A stretch of DNA of 64,000 bases from Cellulomonas palmilytica. Its GTDB lineage: Bacteria; Actinomycetota; Actinomycetes; Actinomycetales; Cellulomonadaceae. Of the stretch, positions 43,582 through 51,566 are shown piece by piece (positions within the stretch are counted from its first letter, which is position 1; each line of letters starts with the position of its first letter). The notes beneath the pieces are model-generated. The model saw nothing but the letters and a program-made list of their open reading frames with translations, was not told where the DNA came from and did not search any database. The position numbers were made by a program, and so were the translations under genes. Where the stretch lies: NCBI RefSeq assembly GCF_021590045.1, contig NZ_CP062221.1:3720001-3784000 (forward strand). The letters run 5' to 3'.

Positions 43582-45645
43582 ATGCGTACTCCTCTCCGCC
43601 GCGCGGCCGCCCGCACGGTCGTCCCCGCCACCGTCCGCGCCACCGTCCCCGCCGTCGTCGTCGCGACGCTCCTCGCGGGCTGCACGTCGACGGACTCCCC
43701 CGACGCCTCGGCGTCCGCCGCCGGTGGCACCGCGGCGGCTGCGACGACCGACGCGGACCTGACGGTGGCGTCCGCGATGGCCGCCAACACCGCGCCGCAC
43801 GAGTCGCAGGCCTCTGCCGACGACGCCGTCGACGTGACCCTGGCCGACGGCGCGTCGTCGGCCGGCTCGTCGGTCGTGAAGGTCGACGGCGACACCGTGC
43901 GCATCGCCGCGGGCGGCGCGTACCGGCTGTCCGGCACGCTCAGCGACGGCCAGGTCGTCGTCGACGCGCCCGACCAGGACGTCACGCTCGTGCTCGACGG
44001 CGTCGACCTGACGAGCGAGACCACGTCCCCGCTGCAGGTGGTCGCGGGCGACGACGTCGTCGTCGTGCTCGCGGACGGCACGCGAAACCGGCTGACGGAC
44101 ACGACGGCCTACGCGCCGGACGACGAGGCGAGCGGCGCGCTGTTCAGCGCGGGCGATCTGACGATCACCGGTGACGGCGCGCTGGACGTGCAGGCCCGCG
44201 CGAACGACGGGATCGTCGGCAAGGACGGCCTGGTCGTGGCGTCCGGGATGGTCACGGTGTCGTCGGTCGACGACGGCATCCGCGGCAAGCACTACCTGGT
44301 GGTCTCCGGCGGCGACGTCACGGTCGACGCGCAGGGCGACGCGCTGAAGTCCGACGAGGACACCGACGCGACCCGGGGCTACGTGCTGGTCGCGGGCGGC
44401 ACGCTCGACCTCACCGCGGGCGACGACGGCATCGCGGCGACCACCGACGTGCTCGTCGGCGGCGGCACCGTGCGCGTCACGGCGGGCGGCGGTGCGGGCG
44501 CGACGGTGGCCGCCGACGCCTCCCCCAAGGGCCTCGTGGGCGACGCCGCGGTGGTCGTCGGCGGCGGGGAGCTCACCGTCGACGCGGCCGACGACGCCGT
44601 GCACTCCGACGCAGTCGTCTCGGTCACCGGCGGCACGTCGACGCTCGCGTCCGGCGACGACGGCGTGCACGCCGAGCACGCGCTGCGGATCTCGGGCGGC
44701 ACGCTCACGGTCACCCGCGCGGTCGAGGGTCTCGAGTCGCAGGAGGTCACGCTCCTCGACGGGGTCGTCACGCTCACGACGAGCGACGACGGCGTCAACG
44801 GCTCCGCGGCGGACACCACGACCGACGAGACCGCGGGCACGACGGACGGCACGACGGACGGCACCTCTGACGACGAAGCGGGTGCGGCCCCGCAGCGGCC
44901 CGGACCCGGCGGGCCGGGGGGCGGGTTCGAGGAGGCCGACGAGGACGTCCACGTCACGATCGCGGGCGGCACGCTCGTCGTCGACGCGGGCGGCGACGGC
45001 CTGGACTCGAACGGCGACCTCACGATCACCGGCGGGACGGTCGTGGTCTGCGGTCCGACGAGCGACGGCAACGGCTCGCTCGACTCCGCGGGGACGTTCG
45101 AGGTCTCGGGCGGTGAGCTCGTCGCGGTCGGCTCGTCGGGCATGGCGCAGACGCCCTCGGGCGGGACGCAGTCGTTCGTCGGGATCACGCTCACGCAGCG
45201 CGGCGCCGCGGGAGACGTCGTGCAGGTCGTCTCGCCCGACGGCGACGTGCTCGCGTCGTTCACCGCGACGAAGGCGTTCGCGTCGGTCGTGTACTCCTCG
45301 CCGGACGTGGTCGACGGCGAGTCGTACTCGGCGGTGCTGGGTGGGACCGCGGGCGAGCCCGTGGTCGGGCCGCTGTCGCACGGCGGCACCTCGGGGACGA
45401 CGACCGCGGGGACCGGCGTCGCGGGCGAGGTCACCGCGGGGATGATGCCCGGCATGCCCGGTGGGGCCGGTGGTGCGCCGGGCGACCGGCCCGTCCCCGG
45501 GGACCTGCCGTCCGGCGTGCCCGCTCCCGGCGAGCTGCCGACCGACATGCCGCGCCCGGAGGACTGGCCCACGGACGGGCCCCGCCCCGAGGACTGGCCG
45601 ACCGACATGCCGCAGCCCGGTCAGGCGTCGGGCGGGGGCGCCTGA
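43582..45645 (+). CDS. Carbohydrate-binding DUF4353-like beta-helix lipoprotein
   Basis: 687 residues. A lipobox (LLAGC, Cys34) is followed by a long right-handed repeat region with strands such as VRIAAGGAYRLSG, VTLVLDGVDLTS, LTITGDGALDV, NDGIVGKDGLVV, VDDGIRGKHYLVVSGGD and DGLDSNGDLTITGG. These are the hallmarks of the DUF4353 carbohydrate-binding family. The tail is Pro-rich with a repeated RPEDWPTD/PTDMP unit, probably crossing the wall. It completes the operon after DUF4956 and VTC genes; similar trios occur in Firmicutes. The ligand is not known. Confidence 0.85.
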   Translation: MRTPLRRAAARTVVPATVRATVPAVVVATLLAGCTSTDSPDASASAAGGTAAAATTDADLTVASAMAANTAPHESQASADDAVDVTLADGASSAGSSVVKVDGDTVRIAAGGAYRLSGTLSDGQVVVDAPDQDVTLVLDGVDLTSETTSPLQVVAGDDVVVVLADGTRNRLTDTTAYAPDDEASGALFSAGDLTITGDGALDVQARANDGIVGKDGLVVASGMVTVSSVDDGIRGKHYLVVSGGDVTVDAQGDALKSDEDTDATRGYVLVAGGTLDLTAGDDGIAATTDVLVGGGTVRVTAGGGAGATVAADASPKGLVGDAAVVVGGGELTVDAADDAVHSDAVVSVTGGTSTLASGDDGVHAEHALRISGGTLTVTRAVEGLESQEVTLLDGVVTLTTSDDGVNGSAADTTTDETAGTTDGTTDGTSDDEAGAAPQRPGPGGPGGGFEEADEDVHVTIAGGTLVVDAGGDGLDSNGDLTITGGTVVVCGPTSDGNGSLDSAGTFEVSGGELVAVGSSGMAQTPSGGTQSFVGITLTQRGAAGDVVQVVSPDGDVLASFTATKAFASVVYSSPDVVDGESYSAVLGGTAGEPVVGPLSHGGTSGTTTAGTGVAGEVTAGMMPGMPGGAGGAPGDRPVPGDLPSGVPAPGELPTDMPRPEDWPTDGPRPEDWPTDMPQPGQASGGGA

Positions 45646-45732
45646 CGGAACCGGCCGCACCGACCCCAACCGGATCCGCACCCCGAGCGTCATGCGGGGT
45701 GAGAGGGTCGGGCGACGAGAGGTGACGAGGCC

Positions 45733-46284
45733 GTGGCGTGGCAGAGCGTGCTGGACGAGCTGGTCCGCGAGCGGGGACCGGCGCTGGTGGGCCACGCCTA
45801 CCTGCTGACGGGTGACGTCCGCGACGCAGAGGACCTGGTCCAGGACGCGCTGGTCAAGGTGTTCGCGGGGCGTCGAGCCGCGGACCAGGTCGACTCCGCC
45901 GAGGCGTACGTGCGGCGCGCGATCCACACGCTGTTCGTCGACGGGTACCGCCGACGACGGCGCTGGGTGGCGGTCCGTCACCTGACCGCCACCCGGGAGA
46001 CGAGCCCGCCCGACGGCCCGCACGCGCCGCCCGAGCTGCTCGTCGGCAACCGCCTCGTGCTCGCGCGGGCGCTCGCCACCCTCGGCCCGCGCGAGCGGGC
46101 GTGCGTGGTGCTGCACCACGTGGAGGACCTGCCCGTCGCGGAGATCGCCGAGCTGCTCGGCCTCTCGTCGGGCGCGGTCAAGCGCTACCTGTCCGATGCG
46201 CGCGCAGCCCTGCGCGTGCACCTCGACCCGCTCGACGAGCCCGCCGAGGAACGTCTCACCGTGACCACCAGGAGGACCCGATGA
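45733..46284 (+). CDS. ECF sigma factor, SigE-like family (second copy)
   Basis: 183 residues, clearly related to the protein at 40198: LVRERGPALVGHAYLLTGDVRDAEDLVQDALVKVF in region 2 and LATLGPRERACVVLHHVEDLPVAEIAELLGLSSGAVKRYLS in region 4. The GTG at 45733 has GAGAGGTGACGAGG upstream. The stop overlaps the next gene start (ATGA). It immediately follows the DUF4353-like gene. Confidence 0.9.
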   Translation: MAWQSVLDELVRERGPALVGHAYLLTGDVRDAEDLVQDALVKVFAGRRAADQVDSAEAYVRRAIHTLFVDGYRRRRRWVAVRHLTATRETSPPDGPHAPPELLVGNRLVLARALATLGPRERACVVLHHVEDLPVAEIAELLGLSSGAVKRYLSDARAALRVHLDPLDEPAEERLTVTTRRTR

Positions 46285-46955
46285 ACCACGTCGAGCGCGA
46301 CCCGCTGGACGCCATGCTGACCGACCTCGCGCACGCCGCGGGGACCGCGCACGGACCGCTGGAGGCGGGGACGGCCTCCCGCGTCGCGACGCGCGTCCGA
46401 CGCCGCCGGGTGGCGCGCCGCGCGGGCACGACGGTCGCGGCCGCGAGCGCGGTGGGGGCCGTCGCGTTCGGCGCGACGCACGCGCCGGGGCTCGGTGCCG
46501 ACCGGGTGGGGCCGGCGAGCGGCGGGACGTTCGCGACGCTGAGCCTGGACGAGATCCCCGCCGCGTGGCGCGACGCCTACGGGTGCGGGGACGACCTGGG
46601 CGACGACGCCACGCCGCCGCCGAACACGGAGTACACGGACGAGGAGCTCACCGAGGACGAGATCGCCGCGATCGGGCGTGGCGGCGAGACGGTCACGCTC
46701 GACGTGACGTTCCTCGCGGCCGCGGTGCTGACGAAGGACGACGTCGTCGTCGGCTACCTGGACCTGCCGACCCCGGAGGTGCCCATCGTGGCCGGCACGA
46801 CGCAGCTCGACCTGACCGTCACGGCGGTCGCGCCGTGCGAGGGCGCGGACCTCGCGGGCGAGCTCGGGGCGCGGCTGCTCAGCGTCGTCACGCCGCGCGG
46901 CGAGGGCGAGCCGACCTACGGCATCGCCGACCCGACGCTGGTCACCATCCCCTGA
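46281..46955 (+). CDS. Single-TM protein coupled to the second ECF sigma factor
   Basis: 224 residues with the same plan as the partner of the first sigma factor: a short cytoplasmic part ending in an Arg cluster (RVRRRRVARRA), one weak TM segment (AAASAVGAVAFGATHA), then an extracytoplasmic domain with an acidic loop (TEYTDEELTEDEIAAIG) and two cysteines. Probably senses or restrains the sigma factor; no anti-sigma zinc motif is seen. A strong bidirectional terminator follows. Confidence 0.6.
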   Translation: MNHVERDPLDAMLTDLAHAAGTAHGPLEAGTASRVATRVRRRRVARRAGTTVAAASAVGAVAFGATHAPGLGADRVGPASGGTFATLSLDEIPAAWRDAYGCGDDLGDDATPPPNTEYTDEELTEDEIAAIGRGGETVTLDVTFLAAAVLTKDDVVVGYLDLPTPEVPIVAGTTQLDLTVTAVAPCEGADLAGELGARLLSVVTPRGEGEPTYGIADPTLVTIP

Positions 46956-46962
46956 CCGGAGT

Positions 46963-47000
46963 CCCTGCTCTCGCCTCCCGGGTGGGGGGCGAGAGCAGGG
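46963..47000. terminator. Bidirectional terminator between sigma unit and nrdG
   Basis: CCCTGCTCTCGC (46963-46974) and GCGAGAGCAGGG (46989-47000) form a perfect 12-bp stem between convergent genes. Confidence 0.85.
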
Positions 47001-47019
47001 TACGGACCGGCGTGCGCGC

Positions 47020-47715
47020 TCAGCCGCGGCGGACGGCGGCGAGCGCCTGCCGGTACTCGGTGCTCGTGCCGTCGGGCCGCACCTCCTGGAGCACGTGCTC
47101 GCGCACGCCCAGCAGGTGCAGCTCGTCGGTCAGGGCACGCACGTCGTCGTCGGACAGGACGGTCGGGTCCACCGTGGTGCGGACCTGCACGTCGACGCCC
47201 GCGTCGAGCACCATGCGCAGGCTCGCGAACGCCTGGTCCGCGGCCGTGGTCTCGCCGCCCACGCGGACGATCGCGCGGTAGAGCCGCCGCGGTGCCTTGA
47301 CGTCGAAGCCGACCCAGTCGACGAACGGCAGGAGCGCCTCGAGCCGGCGTGGGTAGGCGCCGCCGGTGTGCAGCCCGACGCCGAACCCCGCGTCGCGGAC
47401 CTCGCGCATCGCCTCGACGAGCGCGGGCTGGCGGGTGGGCTCGCCGCCGGAGAACACCACGCCGTCGAGCAGCCCGGCGCGCCGCGCGAGCAGCTCGCGC
47501 ACCCGCGACCACTCGACCTGGCCCGGCGCGCGCGGGTCGAGGATCGAGTGGTTGTGGCAGTACGTGCACCGCCACGGGCAGCCCTGCAGGAACAGGGTCG
47601 CGACGAGCCGCCCCGGCCAGTCGCAGCTCGACATGGGGGCCAGACCGGCGATGACGAGGTCGTCGGCCGTCCACGCGCGCTGGGCGAACGGGAGCCGGGG
47701 CGGCGTCGTCGTCAC
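47020..47715 (-). CDS. nrdG: Anaerobic ribonucleoside-triphosphate reductase activating protein
   Basis: 231-residue radical SAM protein. The 4Fe-4S motif is CPWRCTYC (CxxxCxxC) with GGEPTRQPAL as the SAM-binding GGE, and WVGFDVKAP further on. It generates the glycyl radical on NrdD under anaerobic conditions. The ATG overlaps the nrdD stop by 4 nt, so both subunits are coupled. The length is above that of E. coli NrdG (154) and fits the longer actinobacterial/Clostridium type. Confidence 0.94.
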   Translation of the reverse strand: MTTTPPRLPFAQRAWTADDLVIAGLAPMSSCDWPGRLVATLFLQGCPWRCTYCHNHSILDPRAPGQVEWSRVRELLARRAGLLDGVVFSGGEPTRQPALVEAMREVRDAGFGVGLHTGGAYPRRLEALLPFVDWVGFDVKAPRRLYRAIVRVGGETTAADQAFASLRMVLDAGVDVQVRTTVDPTVLSDDDVRALTDELHLLGVREHVLQEVRPDGTSTEYRQALAAVRRG

Positions 47716-49589
47716 GCCAGCGCTGCCACGGACTCGCGGAAGTGGGTGCGCTCGGCGTGCTCACCCTTCTTGCCGACGTTGAACGACGACACGGGCCGGT
47801 GGTAGCCCATGACGCGCGTCCACACCTCGCACTCCTGCATGCGGCCCGCGTCGGCGCACTTCGGGCACTCCTGGTGCTCGCCCGCGAGGTAGCCGTGGTT
47901 CGGGCAGATGGAGAACGTGGGCGTGACCGTCAGGTACGGCAGGCGGAACCGGGACAGCGACCGGCGGACCAGCTCGCGCGCCGCGTCCGGTGTGGACAGG
48001 CGCTCCGACATGTACAGGTGCAGCACCGTGCCGCCCGTGTACTTCGTCTGCAGCTCGTCCTGGCGTGCGAGCGCCTCGAACGGGTCGTCGGTGAAGCCGA
48101 CGGGCAGCTGCGAGGAGTTCGTGTAGTACGGGTTGGCGTCCGTGCCCGCCTGCAGGATCCCGGGGAACCGGGCCCGGTCCTCCTTGGCGAACCGGTAGGT
48201 CGTGCCCTCCGCGGGCGTGGCCTCCAGGTTGTAGAGGTGGCCGGTCTCCTCCTGGAACTGGACCATCCGGCGACGCACGTGGTCGAGCAGCCACACGGCC
48301 ATCTGGTGGCCGCGCGGGTCGGTGATGTCGTACTCGTCGCCGGAGAAGTTGCGGATCATCTCGTTGAGGCCGTTGACGCCGATCGTCGAGAAGTGGTTGT
48401 CGAGGCTCGCCAGGTAGCGCTTGGTGTACGGGAACAGTCCCTGCTCCATGAGCCGGCCGATCACCTCGCGCTTGAGCTCCAGGCTCGTGCGGGCCAGGTC
48501 GAGCAGCTCGTCGAGCCGCACCAGCAGTCCCGTCTCGTCGCCCGGGTACAGGTAGCCGAGCCGCGCGCAGTTGACCGTGACCACGCCGATCGAACCGGTC
48601 TGCTCCGCCGAGCCGAACAGCCCGTTGCCGCGCTTGAGCAGCTCCCGCAGGTCGAGCTGCAGGCGGCAGCACATCGAGCGCACGTCACCCGGCTTCATCT
48701 CCGAGTTGATGAAGTTCTGGAAGTACGGCAGGCCGTACTTCGCGGTCATCGCGAACAGCGCGTCCGCGTTGGGGCTGTGCCAGTCGAAGTCCTGGGTGAT
48801 GTTGTACGTGGGGATGGGGAACGTGAAGACGCGGCCCGTCGCGTCGCCCTCCGTCATGATCTCGATGTACGCGCGGTTGATGACGTCCATCTCCGGCTGC
48901 AGGTCGCCGTACGTGAAGTCGCACGGCTCGTCGCCGACCATCGGGACCTGGTCCTTGAGGTCGTCCGGGCACACCCAGTCGAACGTCAGGTTCGTGAACG
49001 GCGTCTGCGTGCCCCAGCGGCTCGGCACGTTGAGGTTGTAGACGAGCTCCTGAATGCCCTGCTTGACCTGCTCGTACGTCAGGTCGTCGGTGCGCACGTA
49101 CGGCGCCATGTACGTGTCGAAGCTCGAGAACGCCTGCGCGCCGGCCCACTCGTTCTGCATGGTGCCGAGGAAGTTGACGATCTGGCCGATCGCCGCCGAG
49201 AAGTGCTTCGCCGGGCGCGCGTCGACCTTGCCGGGGATCCCGCCCAGGCCCTCCTGCAGCAGCGTGCGCAGGCTCCAGCCCGCGCAGTAGCCCGAGAGCA
49301 TGTCGAGGTCGTGGATGTGCAGGTCGCCCTCGCGGTGCGCGTGCCCGATCTCGGCCGGGTACACCTCGCTCAGCCAGTAGTTCGCGACGACCTTGCCAGC
49401 CGTGTTGAGGATCAGACCGCCGAGGCTGTAGCCCTGGTTCGCGTTGGCGTTGACGCGCCAGTCGCTGCGGTCGAGGTACTCGTCGATCGAGGACGCGACG
49501 TCCACCGTGACCGGCGCGACGGGGCGGGTGCCGGCCTGCTGCGCAGGCGCGGTGGGCGTGGTCGGTGCCGTGGCGGCGGGGTCGGGCAT
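47712..49589 (-). CDS. nrdD: Anaerobic (class III) ribonucleoside-triphosphate reductase
   Basis: 625 residues. It reduces NTPs to dNTPs with a glycyl radical. Key features: HIHDLDMLSGYCAGWSL, MCCRLQLDLREL with active-site cysteines, the zinc-site cysteines in SICPNHGYLAGEHQECPKC, and the radical loop TRVMGYHRPVSSFNVGKKGE with the glycyl Gly near the C-terminus. The usual N-terminal ATP-cone of about 100 residues is missing: the catalytic part begins at about residue 30. ATG 49589 follows AAGGAG. Two NrdR-type boxes lie upstream. It gives an otherwise aerobic organism DNA precursors without oxygen. Confidence 0.95.
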   Translation of the reverse strand: MPDPAATAPTTPTAPAQQAGTRPVAPVTVDVASSIDEYLDRSDWRVNANANQGYSLGGLILNTAGKVVANYWLSEVYPAEIGHAHREGDLHIHDLDMLSGYCAGWSLRTLLQEGLGGIPGKVDARPAKHFSAAIGQIVNFLGTMQNEWAGAQAFSSFDTYMAPYVRTDDLTYEQVKQGIQELVYNLNVPSRWGTQTPFTNLTFDWVCPDDLKDQVPMVGDEPCDFTYGDLQPEMDVINRAYIEIMTEGDATGRVFTFPIPTYNITQDFDWHSPNADALFAMTAKYGLPYFQNFINSEMKPGDVRSMCCRLQLDLRELLKRGNGLFGSAEQTGSIGVVTVNCARLGYLYPGDETGLLVRLDELLDLARTSLELKREVIGRLMEQGLFPYTKRYLASLDNHFSTIGVNGLNEMIRNFSGDEYDITDPRGHQMAVWLLDHVRRRMVQFQEETGHLYNLEATPAEGTTYRFAKEDRARFPGILQAGTDANPYYTNSSQLPVGFTDDPFEALARQDELQTKYTGGTVLHLYMSERLSTPDAARELVRRSLSRFRLPYLTVTPTFSICPNHGYLAGEHQECPKCADAGRMQECEVWTRVMGYHRPVSSFNVGKKGEHAERTHFRESVAALA

Positions 49590-49613
49590 GGGTTGTGCTC
49601 CTTCGTCGTCGAA

Positions 49614-49659
49614 TCCCACATGTAGTGGTCGCGGTGCTCGCGGCTCACAAGATGTGGGA
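49614..49659 (-). promoter_or_regulatory. Two NrdR-type boxes upstream of nrdDG
   Basis: TCCCACATGTAGTGG (49614-49628) and CTCACAAGATGTGGGA (49644-49659) are two imperfect 15-16-bp palindromes with centres about 30 bp apart, three helical turns. This is the layout of tandem NrdR boxes before ribonucleotide reductase genes. The nrdR gene itself is not in the window. Confidence 0.75.
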
Positions 49660-49854
49660 ATTTCTACGCGGCCCGCGCCACCCGGGATGGGACCTTGGTC
49701 CCGCTTGTCCCGACCCGCGCAGGTCGCGCGCGCGCACCCGCCGCGAACTCGCGGCGTGTCGCTGCACGCAGTTCACCCGGACGCCTCGGCGTGTCGCTCC
49801 ACGCCCGTCGCGCGGGTGGCCGCCGTGGGGTTCCAGAGGGACGCCAGCGGGGTG

Positions 49855-50784
49855 TCAGCGGCCGGTCGACAGCGCCAGCGCGAGGCGCACCACGTCCCCC
49901 GGACGCACCTGCGCGAGCAGGTCGAGGTCCGACGAGCGCACCACCGCCAGCACCGGGTAGCCGCCCGTCACCGGGTGGTCGACCCCGAACACCACGGGCC
50001 GCCCGTCGGGCGGCACCTGCACCGCACCCGGCACCAGGCCGACGGGCGCGAGCTCGCGCCCGAGCGCCTGCGCGGTCCGCGGGATCTGCGGACCGTCCAG
50101 GCGCACCGCCACCCGGTCCGACGAGGGTGCGACCACGTACCCCTCGGGCGCGCACAGCACCCCCGGCCAGCGGGGCGTGAACCAGTGCGCGTGCGGCCCG
50201 ATCTCGACGCGCAGCACCGGCACGTCCCTCTGGTCGTCGGCCGGGGCGTCCGGCTCGTCGGCGGGCCAGGTGGGAGGCAGCCCCGCCGGCGGCGGCCCGG
50301 GCGGCGGCGGCCCGACCGGGAGCACGTCGCCCGCGGCGACCGGCGCCGGGCCGATCCCGCCGAGCCGGTCGCTCGCGCGCGAGCCGAGCACCGGCTCCAC
50401 GGCCAGTCCCCCGGCGAACGCCACATATGTCCGCAGCCCCCGCTCGGGCCGGCCGAGCGCCAGCACGTCGCCCGCACCGAGCCGCACCCGCCGCGCGCCG
50501 TCTCGCTCGACCGCCCCGCCTGCCCGCTCGACGGTCACCGCCACGTACGCCCCCGCGAGCGCCACGTCCACGGCAGCGAGCGCGCGCACCCGCAGCCCGC
50601 CGAGCAGCACCTCGAGCCCGGCGGCGCCGTCGTCGTTGCCGACCGCGCGGTTCGCCCGGCGCAGCGCCGCCGCGTCCGCCGCACCCGCGCGGCCGACGCC
50701 GACGTGCGCCCACCCGGGCCGCCCGAGGTCCTGCACCAGCGTCAGCAACCCGGGGTCGACCACCGCCACCGCCCGTGCCGTCAC
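49855..50784 (-). CDS. pxpC: 5-oxoprolinase subunit C (PxpC / KipA-like)
   Basis: 309 residues of the biotin-dependent carboxylase-like AHS2 fold. It opens AVVDPGLLTLVQDLGRPGWAHVGVG and contains ANRAVGNDDGAAGLEVLLGG, YVAFAGGLAVEPVLGSRASD and VFGVDHPVTGGYPVLAVV. With PxpA and PxpB it forms the ATP-dependent bacterial 5-oxoprolinase that opens the lactam ring of pyroglutamate to glutamate. GTG 50784 overlaps the pxpB stop (GTGA). Upstream of nrdD, 49660-49854 holds no gene. Confidence 0.9.
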   Translation of the reverse strand: MTARAVAVVDPGLLTLVQDLGRPGWAHVGVGRAGAADAAALRRANRAVGNDDGAAGLEVLLGGLRVRALAAVDVALAGAYVAVTVERAGGAVERDGARRVRLGAGDVLALGRPERGLRTYVAFAGGLAVEPVLGSRASDRLGGIGPAPVAAGDVLPVGPPPPGPPPAGLPPTWPADEPDAPADDQRDVPVLRVEIGPHAHWFTPRWPGVLCAPEGYVVAPSSDRVAVRLDGPQIPRTAQALGRELAPVGLVPGAVQVPPDGRPVVFGVDHPVTGGYPVLAVVRSSDLDLLAQVRPGDVVRLALALSTGR

Positions 50785-51566
50785 CCGGCCACCTCGAAGC
50801 GCACGCGCGTGCCGGGGGTCAGCAGCGCGGGCTCGTCGCGCGCGACGTCGAACAGGGACGTCGGGCACGAGCCCAGCAGCCGCCAACCGCCGGGCGTGGC
50901 GGCCGGGTACACCGCGGTGAACCGGTCCGCGATCGCCACGGCCCCCGCGGGCACGCGCGGCCGCGGTGTCGCCAGACGCGGCACGACGAGCGCCGGGTCG
51001 AGCCCCACGAGGTACGCGAAGCCCGGCATGAAGCCGCCGAACGCCACGGTGTACGTGGCCGCGGCGTGCCGCGCGACGAGCGCGTCGACCGTCAGGCCCG
51101 TGGCCGCGGCGACGTCGTCGAGGTCCGGTCCGTCGTAGGTCACGGGCAGCACGACGAGCGGGCGGTCGGTCGCGGGCGCGTCGTCGGAGTCGAGCGCGTC
51201 GGCCGCGACCTGCCGCACGGCCCGCGCCAGCGCGCGCAGGTCCGTGCCGGCCCGCACACGCAGCAGCACGCTCTCGGCGGCGGGCACCTGGTCCTCGACC
51301 CCCGCCCACACCGCGCGCTCGGTCGCGGCTCTCGCGCCAGGTCGTGCGTCGCTCGCGAGGTCGTGCGTTCCTCTGCACGACTTCACGAGAAACGCACGAC
51401 TTCGCGACGAGGGCTCGTCGGACGGTCCGGTGAGCGGCGGCGGGTCCGTGGGCGAGGTCGCGCGGGCGGCGCGGAGCGCGTCGTCGACGCGGCGGACCGC
51501 CGCGAGGTCGGGCAGCTCGACGAGCAGCGCCGCGTCCCCGAACCGGCGCACCCGCACGGACGTCAC
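50781..51566 (-). CDS. pxpB: 5-oxoprolinase subunit B (PxpB / KipI-like), with in-frame repeat insertion
   Basis: 261 residues of the AHS1 family: VRRFGDAALLVELPD at the start, and LPVTYDGPDLDDVAAATGLTVDALVARHA then AFGGFMPGFAYLVGLDPAL, the conserved GFxPGFxYL motif. Residues about 38-92 (TSPTDPPPLTGPSDEPSS and RSRAFLVKSCRGTHDLASD) do not belong to the family. They coincide with a family C palindromic repeat at 51331-51414 that keeps the frame open. The insertion sits in a surface loop before the conserved core, so activity may be kept. GTG 51566 overlaps pxpA. Confidence 0.87.
   Translation of the reverse strand: MTSVRVRRFGDAALLVELPDLAAVRRVDDALRAARATSPTDPPPLTGPSDEPSSRSRAFLVKSCRGTHDLASDARPGARAATERAVWAGVEDQVPAAESVLLRVRAGTDLRALARAVRQVAADALDSDDAPATDRPLVVLPVTYDGPDLDDVAAATGLTVDALVARHAAATYTVAFGGFMPGFAYLVGLDPALVVPRLATPRPRVPAGAVAIADRFTAVYPAATPGGWRLLGSCPTSLFDVARDEPALLTPGTRVRFEVAG
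51331..51414. repeat. Family C palindromic repeat inside pxpB
   Basis: The stretch contains GCTCGCGAGGTCGTGCG, TTCCTCTGCACGACTTC and GAGAAACGCACGACTTCGCG, an imperfect set of alternating GTCGTGCG and CGCACGAC arms. A related element at 63366-63453 shares CTCGCGAGGTCG and TTCCTC in the same order. Confidence 0.65.

Noticed and set aside
42487..46221. 1244-codon open frame on the minus strand across the DUF4956-VTC-DUF4353 operon
   Set aside because: It is a shadow of strongly supported plus-strand genes. Its composition is Arg/Val/Ala/Glu-rich with no domain, a common artefact at this GC content. Other long antisense frames (for example 9086-12244 beyond acuC, 51994-55647) were rejected for the same reason.
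47712..49854. Rex binding site upstream of nrdDG
   Set aside because: No TTGTGAANNNNTTCACAA-like sequence was seen; the palindromes there fit NrdR boxes better.
49660..49854. Small gene between nrdD and pxpC
   Set aside because: Open frames here lack a start with Shine-Dalgarno and known motifs. The sequence holds imperfect short repeats (GGCGTGTCGCT twice) only.
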